Below, piece by piece: positions 60,801 through 64,000 of a stretch of 64,000 bases of DNA. The position numbers and the translations under genes were made by a program. Numbering within the stretch: the first letter of the stretch is position 1; the number at the start of each line of letters is the position of its first letter. The stretch comes from JAITMY01 sp031549685 (GTDB taxonomy: Bacteria > Bacteroidota > Bacteroidia > Bacteroidales > UBA932). Below the pieces are notes generated by a model. It saw only the letters and a program-made list of their open reading frames with translations. It did no database searches and was not told the DNA's origin. The stretch lies in NCBI GenBank assembly GCA_031549685.1, contig JAVBPG010000018.1:13175-77174 (forward strand), in the 5' to 3' direction.

Positions 60801-61481
60801 GAGCTGAGCAACCTCGAAATGCTCAAGCGCGAAAAGGAGCTCATCGGCATTTACCTCTCGGCGCACCCGCTCGACGAGTACAGGGTAATATCGCAGCACA
60901 TGACCACGCACCCGCTCACCGACCTGCACGACCTGTGGCCGCTCGAAAACAAGAGCGTGGTGGTCATGGGCATGGTTACCAAGGCCGAGGAGAGGACCAC
61001 CAAAACCGGCAACCTTTTTGGCAAAATGACGCTCGAGGACTACTCCGGCACGCACGAGATTGCCTTGTTCGGCAAGGACTACATCGACTACTCGAAGTAC
61101 TTTAAGCCGGGCTGCTCGCTGCTCATCCGCGGCACGGTCAAGGAGCGCAACTACGGCTTCGGCAAGTCCGGCCAGGCCTCCGACAGGCCCAAGGAGTTGG
61201 AGCTGAAGGTCGGCAGCATAGCGCTGCTGAGCGACGTAAAGCAAAGCATCAAGGTGCTGACCCTTAACCTCAACATTGACGAGATTAGCGAGCGCATGCT
61301 GCGGGAGCTGCTCAGCATGGTGGAGCAAACGCCGGGCAAAACGCAGCTGCGCGTCAACATTACCGACAGCGACAACAACGTGCGCCTCGACCTCTTTTCG
61401 CGCAAGTTCAGTGTGGAGTTTACCAAGGATTTGGAAAATTTTCTTACCGGCAACGGTGTTGACTTTAAGGTTTCGTCGTAA
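57813..61481 (+). CDS. dnaE: DNA polymerase III alpha subunit
   Basis: A 1222-residue replicative polymerase. The PHP domain opens HLHVHTEYSILDGASKI. GPGRGSAAGSVVAYCL and PDIDIDFDDEGR hold polymerase active-site residues, and NKSHATCYSWVAYQTAYLK is the conserved palm/finger segment. The C-terminal half carries the helix-hairpin-helix and OB domains (VVVMGMVTKAEERTTKTG). Between residues about 60 and 95 is a charged insertion (KQVKEAEEKGEDIAALTQQ). Length is usual for the phylum. Confidence 0.97.
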   Translation: MFVHLHVHTEYSILDGASKISKLVDKAIGDGMPAVAITDHGSMFGVKEFFDYVKKKNGGYEDKIKALKKQVKEAEEKGEDIAALTQQLAEEEKKCFKPIIGCEVYVASGSRHDKKGKEDASGDHLILLAKNKTGYYNLVKLVSLGHLEGFYYKPRIDKEILEQYHEGLIVSSACLGGEIPQYIMKNDVENAEKSILWFKNIFGDDYYLELQRHKTTDPTAEQETYPKQQMVNAKLLELGQKLGVKVIATNDAHFLNENEAMAHDRLLCVSTNADVNDPKRMRYTRQEWFKSTAEMQQLFFDLPEVLSTTLEIANKVEIYDINSKPLMPKFPLPEGFASDGDYLRHIAYHGIPEMGVPGALKRYPEISDAIKERIDFELDTMIGMGFPGYFLIVQDFIAAARQMGVWVGPGRGSAAGSVVAYCLRITDIDPLKYDLLFERFLNPDRISMPDIDIDFDDEGRAKVLQYVTDKYGKEKVAHIVTFGTMATKSAIKDIARVSQLPLSESIRLADLVDKLPRDEKVSVKNAIEKVPEMRAAAESSDPIMRDTLKYAQMLEGTVRNTGVHACGIIIGADDLTNVVPISTADDKETKEKLAVTQYEGTKVEDIGLIKMDFLGLKTLSILKEAVDNIRQNRGIDIDIDAIPIDDKATYELYSRGDTVGTFQFESDGMRKYLRELQPTQFEDLIAMNALYRPGPMQYIPDFIDRKHGRKKIEYDIPVMEQYLKDTYGITVYQEQVMLLSRLLGGFTRGQSDELRTAMGKKIREKLDSLKPKFVDGCKKNGYDEKVVNDIWKDWEAFASYAFNKSHATCYSWVAYQTAYLKANYPAEYMAGLLSCNLSNIDEISKFMDESRRMGIEVLSPDVNESNLAFAVNKQGNVRFGLGGVKGVSQNAVLNIVDERSKNGPFKSICDFVERINLQMANKKTLEALAGSGAFDAFDIPRAAYFIEGKDGATFIEMLLRYGTLFQQSKNSAQQSLFGESSGINVVQRPEPPHIPAELSNLEMLKREKELIGIYLSAHPLDEYRVISQHMTTHPLTDLHDLWPLENKSVVVMGMVTKAEERTTKTGNLFGKMTLEDYSGTHEIALFGKDYIDYSKYFKPGCSLLIRGTVKERNYGFGKSGQASDRPKELELKVGSIALLSDVKQSIKVLTLNLNIDEISERMLRELLSMVEQTPGKTQLRVNITDSDNNVRLDLFSRKFSVEFTKDLENFLTGNGVDFKVSS

Positions 61482-61489
61482 GGTAAAAA

Positions 61490-61516
61490 ATAGCTTCGGC
61501 CGCCGGCGGCAAGCTA
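61490..61516 (+). terminator. Possible terminator after dnaE
   Basis: TAGCTT and AAGCTA bracket the GC-rich palindrome GCCGCCGGCGGC. The T run after it is weak (AATTTTG). Confidence 0.45.
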
Positions 61517-61529
61517 AAAATAATTTTGT

Positions 61530-61537
61530 ACCTTTGC
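61530..61537 (+). promoter_or_regulatory. Promoter -7 box for tRNA-Gln
   Basis: TACCTTTG lies 16 bases before the tRNA start. Confidence 0.7.
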
Positions 61538-61552
61538 GCGCTCAATCACGCT

Positions 61553-61622
61553 GACCTATGGTGTAATGGTAGCACAACAGTCTCTGGATCTGTTTGTCTT
61601 GGTTCGAATCCAGGTAGGTCAA
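61553..61622 (+). tRNA. tRNA-Gln (CTG)
   Basis: Acceptor TGACCTA pairs with TAGGTCA (the U1-A72 pair is typical of tRNA-Gln). The anticodon loop CTCTGGA gives anticodon CTG at 61584-61586. The T arm is CTTGG-TTCGAAT-CCAGG. CCA is not encoded, unlike the tRNA-Asn here. The top pair of the anticodon stem is a T-T mismatch. Confidence 0.9.
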
Positions 61623-61624
61623 CA

Positions 61625-61662
61625 AATTCGCCTCGCAATCAATTGATTGTGAGGCGAATTTA
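61625..61662 (+). terminator. Terminator after tRNA-Gln
   Basis: AATTCGCCTC pairs with GAGGCGAATT around the inner palindrome CAATCAATTGATTG, followed by TATTTTT. Confidence 0.8.
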
Positions 61663-61710
61663 TTTTTACCCCTGCATCCGGTTTGGCTCCTGTGACGTCA
61701 GGGTTTTGCT

Positions 61711-61718
61711 TATCTTTG
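61711..61718 (+). promoter_or_regulatory. Orphan promoter -7 box
   Basis: TATCTTTG is a perfect consensus, and another box, TAACTTTG, lies at 61753-61760. No gene follows on this strand, so they may be relics of the lost CRISPR region. Confidence 0.35.
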
Positions 61719-61727
61719 CACAATATA

Positions 61728-61786
61728 GGATTGCTTCTTTGAAATTCTGAGATAACTTTGAACAAATTTTCAAAGGTAAGCAATCC
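61728..61786. repeat. 59-bp palindrome at the broken end of cas1
   Basis: GGATTGCTT and AAGCAATCC form the ends, with an inner pair CTTTGAAA/TTTTCAAAG. TAACTTTG on the plus strand and TACCTTTG on the minus strand lie within. It cuts off the cas1 frame. It could be a remnant of a CRISPR repeat or a small insertion; I see only one copy. Confidence 0.7.
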
Positions 61787-61892
61787 ATCGTAAGCTATCG
61801 TTACCCTCCACCTCGGGTAATCGAATAAGCATTTGCCTATTCTTCATGCTGAGGTAAGCCGGAGAACCAAAGTAGAGGGTTTGCTTAATCAT
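61770..61892 (-). pseudogene. cas1: cas1 remnant (N-terminal ~34 codons)
   Basis: Starting at ATG 61892 the minus strand reads MIKQTLYFGSPAYLSMKNRQ, then MLIRLPEVEGNDSL, and then passes into the palindrome and stops. This is the N-terminus of CRISPR integrase Cas1 as found in type II-C loci of Bacteroidota (MIK.TLYFGNPAYLS...LVIRLPEVE). A full Cas1 has about 300 residues, so nearly 90% is missing, including all catalytic residues. No cas9, cas2 or array is in the window. The start lies 11 bases after the zinc-finger gene. Recognition is from memory of the family. Confidence 0.8.
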
Positions 61893-61903
61893 AAGATTTT
61901 CGG

Positions 61904-62689
61904 CTATGCTTCATAAACTCCATCTCGCTCAACATCAATGATTCCCCCCTCATAGCCGCACACGCCCATGCGTGGCGAGTTAACCACCTGCATGGCGGCA
62001 TAGTCGGCAAAATCTTCGCATTTTTTAGCATGCTCTTCGGCGCACTTATCGCAAAACATGGACTCTTCTTCATAGGAGCATACCGTACACATTTGCGTTG
62101 CCGGAACTTTTTCACAGCTGCTGCACATAATTTTTAGCGGTTCGTTGCGCGATAGCAGCACAATCTTTTTGTCCGCCTTTGTTGGGTATTCCTCAACAAC
62201 CGTAAGGGTAAGTGCTGTGGTGCTGCCAAAATCGTACTCATATTCAAGTGCTAATCCCTTATATAAAGCATCTTTTGCCTTTCGACTCATGGGAACTTCC
62301 CCATTTTGTTCCTCCATCAAATTTTCATACTCCTTAATTTTCCCTTTTGCCATCAGCTCCATTGCTTCAAAAGGATCCCACATGCCTCTGCCTTCATTTT
62401 TAGGATTTCTAAAAGCGCTCATGTGCCCGCAACACTCCAACCAAATGTCGCGCAGAAATTTGTCGATGGCTTTAAAGGTGGCCTCGCCGTCAATCCAAAG
62501 GCTTAAGAAGTAAGGTGTAGCGCCCCATCTTTTGTCGGTTTCTACTTTTACCAAAAATGATTTTCCCGATTTTCCTGTTGCAACCTTTTCTTTTAAATGT
62601 GTGGACAGGTGCCGGTTGATTCCTGCTTTGGCAAAGGTTTTTTCACAAAACAAGCATTTGCCTTCGGAGGTTAATTTTTCTTCTGACAT
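61904..62689 (-). CDS. Zinc-finger protein with a pRiA4b ORF-3-like domain
   Basis: A 261-residue protein in three parts. Residues 12-31 form a C2H2 finger (CLFCEKTFAKAGINRHLSTH). The middle part, with DIWLECCGHMSAF and EYEYDFGSTTALTL, resembles the plasmid pRiA4b ORF-3 / IS1096-passenger family. The third is a cysteine-rich module (CSSCEKVPATQMC, CDKCAEEHAKKC). A nucleic-acid role is plausible but not shown. It starts three bases after a DUF6155 gene and ends 11 bases before the cas1 remnant, in an AT-rich accessory stretch beside tRNA-Gln. Confidence 0.7.
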   Translation of the reverse strand: MSEEKLTSEGKCLFCEKTFAKAGINRHLSTHLKEKVATGKSGKSFLVKVETDKRWGATPYFLSLWIDGEATFKAIDKFLRDIWLECCGHMSAFRNPKNEGRGMWDPFEAMELMAKGKIKEYENLMEEQNGEVPMSRKAKDALYKGLALEYEYDFGSTTALTLTVVEEYPTKADKKIVLLSRNEPLKIMCSSCEKVPATQMCTVCSYEEESMFCDKCAEEHAKKCEDFADYAAMQVVNSPRMGVCGYEGGIIDVERDGVYEA

Positions 62690-62692
62690 AGT

Positions 62693-63220
62693 TTAAATCT
62701 CTGTTTGATAATAATTGTAGTAAATATCCGCTATTTCATCTGCAAACCCATAACCACAAACAGCTGCGTATTTGACACATTTTTCGCAACGCTTTTGGAA
62801 ATCATTCAATAAATTATTTTTAGCAATAAAATTCAATGCAGCTTCAAAATTATTGACTGCACTGTTGTAGAATGCCTCGGACATATCGCCATAATTATAG
62901 GTAAATTCACATGCGGCCTCAGGTAGCGTGAGCATTACGTCTGCCAAAAATTCCGGTGACGTTTTTAGCGCCCTGAATTCTGCAATGGCTTTTTTCGCTA
63001 CCGAGTATCGTAATCCGGCACTCATCGGATTTGCCACATTAAATTCGCTGAGAATAACCTTCTTATACTTTTCGGCTAAGTCCTTTTCGTTCGATGGATT
63101 CAGGTATAATTCATAAAATTCTTTCACGGATTTATTGTTGTCATACAAATCCAAAATCTGCTCGATTAGCTGCTCTTTTGTGAGTTTATTCAGCTCTTTT
63201 TTTACCGCTGCTTTTGACAT
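62693..63220 (-). CDS. DUF6155 family protein
   Basis: A 175-residue, mainly helical soluble protein opening MSKAAVKKELNKLTKEQLIE. I associate this with DUF6155, a family of unknown function. It is clearly AT-rich (19 G/C in 60 bases at 62701-62760), unlike the core genes. The zinc-finger gene follows after three bases, so the two form an operon. Confidence 0.7.
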   Translation of the reverse strand: MSKAAVKKELNKLTKEQLIEQILDLYDNNKSVKEFYELYLNPSNEKDLAEKYKKVILSEFNVANPMSAGLRYSVAKKAIAEFRALKTSPEFLADVMLTLPEAACEFTYNYGDMSEAFYNSAVNNFEAALNFIAKNNLLNDFQKRCEKCVKYAAVCGYGFADEIADIYYNYYQTEI

Positions 63221-63221
63221 A

Positions 63222-63419
63222 TTAATATTCTCCTCCTGTTACAATTTGACCAATATGGTTAATTCGAACTTTGATAATATCTTGGATTGGTGGCAAACTT
63301 TGGACAAATCGATAAGTTATTTCTGATAACATTTTTTGATTCTTTAAAGTTTCGCCGGTTACCGCTTTTGTTTCTAAATGGTGATTAAATACATAGTTTT
63401 TCGTTGAAATCTTCTGCAC
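63222..63419 (-). pseudogene. Second part of a probably frameshifted small gene
   Basis: A 65-codon frame starting at a GTG and ending ITYRFVQSLPPIQDIIKVRI...GGEY. It overlaps the frame of the upstream ORF by 46 bases in another phase and stops one base before the DUF6155 start. It may be the continuation of that ORF after a frameshift near 63425, or an independent small gene. I recognise no domain. Confidence 0.4.
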
Positions 63420-63667
63420 CCTAAATAAAGGTTAAGTATTTCTTCAACCAATTGTCGAGCTTTTTCAGCGGTGAGCTTTTCGATGGGAGGGAAACATATT
63501 TTTTCGATTCCGAAAAGTTGCTCCATGGTACTTAAGGTACCGTACAAAAACTCCTCAGTGCCACGCATGCACTCCATGTCCTCGTCCAGCTCTAAGTAGG
63601 GTGGAGCGATTTTGATTCCTTGCGCCGCCTGTAAATCCCCAAGTAGCTGATCAACATATTTGTTCAT
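63374..63667 (-). pseudogene. First part of a probably frameshifted small gene
   Basis: A 97-codon frame. The start MNKYVDQLLGDLQAAQ and the middle FGIEKICFPPIEKLTAEKARQLVEEI resemble a family of small acidic Bacteroidota proteins that continue for another 40-50 residues after this point. Here the frame ends early in CRRFQRKTMYLITI, which looks out of phase. I therefore read this and the next ORF as one broken gene, with moderate doubt. Confidence 0.5.
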
Positions 63668-63770
63668 TTTCCGATGTTGTTGTTTATGGTTTCAGCCATA
63701 AATTTAGAAATTTATATTCAATTCCTAATGCTTCCGGTACGCTTTTGCTCTTTGATTCAAGGCCAACAAA

Positions 63771-63809
63771 AAAAAATCCCCACAAGGGGGAACTTTGTGG
63801 GGATTTTTT
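63771..63809. terminator. Terminator-like hairpin near the window end
   Basis: AAAAAATCCCCACAA (63771-63785) pairs perfectly with TTGTGGGGATTTTTT (63795-63809) across 9 bases. It may serve either strand. The rest of 63668-64000 is AT-rich and I see no gene in it. Confidence 0.8.
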
Positions 63810-64000
63810 TGTAAAGCAGCTGAATTTTAAGTTGAAATGCCATAGTCGCTATTTTTTATGGGAATTGCTAATTAAGTATAGATTTTACCATAAAGAAATC
63901 ACGAGGATTTACAACAAAATAAAGACACAAACTTGTTAATCCATTTCACATTTTTGATAATCAACATGATGAAAAAAACTTCTATCGTCGTTTTATAGAC

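Noticed and set aside
59658..61328. A 556-residue open frame on the minus strand opposite dnaE
   Set aside because: It is antisense to conserved polymerase sequence and has no recognisable domain. High GC at third positions of dnaE keeps this frame open.
61728..61786. The 59-bp palindrome considered as a proven CRISPR repeat
   Set aside because: There is only one copy and its ends do not match the GTTGT...ACAAC form I recall for this group. It stays a possibility only.
63745..63939. A 64-codon plus-strand frame near the window end
   Set aside because: It runs through the terminator hairpin, has no domain and no promoter, and is AT-rich filler.

Overview
The window is 64 kb from a Bacteroidota chromosome. 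Evidence: type IX secretion genes (porU, porV, gldJ, a PorP/SprF protein), a fused secDF, a SAM-II riboswitch on metK, SusC-like and phosphate-porin outer-membrane proteins, and the phylum promoter -7 box TAnnTTTG in front of many genes, with no obvious Shine-Dalgarno sites. Core genes look GC-rich (57% in one 60-base sample inside pcrA). Two stretches are much more AT-rich: the restriction-modification pair at 37.5-39.4 kb (30% G+C in a sample) and the tail at 62-63.7 kb (32%). I cannot place the organism below phylum.

Layout. 0-2.9 kb: tail of phosphofructokinase, a peptide/nickel-type ABC permease, tpiA, pyrophosphatase. 3.1-12.4 kb: murF and gldJ on the minus strand, a PorP-like protein, then porU, porV and ispF on the plus strand; this is the surface-secretion block. 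12.6-20.4 kb: acyl-CoA ligase, a surface pectate lyase lipoprotein, a BASS transporter, a DUF2461 protein, a homocysteine methyltransferase. 20.5-27.8 kb, all minus: heptose-1-P adenylyltransferase, a flippase-like membrane protein, panD, murA, a DUF4290 protein, a PafA-like phosphatase, ychF. 28.4-37.4 kb: small OM barrel, frr, porin O/P, gcvP, an MBL hydrolase, pcm, a degenerate oxidoreductase, a small membrane protein. 37.5-39.4 kb: Type II restriction-modification pair. 39.6-52.4 kb: pcrA, cysS, metK with its riboswitch, ubiX, an MlaE/MlaF lipid transporter, a TonB-like protein with folK, secDF. 52.6-57.6 kb: tRNA-Asn, a metal-handling group (HMA protein, TonB-dependent receptor, His/Cys-rich protein), a small membrane protein, mnmA. 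57.8-64 kb: dnaE, tRNA-Gln, a 34-residue remnant of cas1, a zinc-finger protein, a DUF6155 protein and a broken small gene.

Gaps over 300 bases: 14306-14809 holds a terminator, a 47-bp palindrome and a promoter. 27793-28443 and 30968-31370 each hold a composite hairpin element with the same core. 45226-45578 holds the SAM-II leader of metK. 61482-61903 holds tRNA-Gln and the cas1 remnant. 63668-64000 holds one terminator-like hairpin and otherwise nothing I recognise.

The most striking layer is repetitive DNA. First, a family of short repeats keeps a 7-base period while its sequence differs from locus to locus. It sits at gene ends, often as inverted pairs. The restriction-modification pair lies between the two arms of one such pair, and an 8-base version lies inside gcvP. 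Second, a family of palindromes of the form GTCATTGCGGG...CCCGCAATGAC supplies the start codon of mnmA and the stop codon of folK. Third, a cas1 remnant next to tRNA-Gln marks a lost CRISPR-Cas locus.
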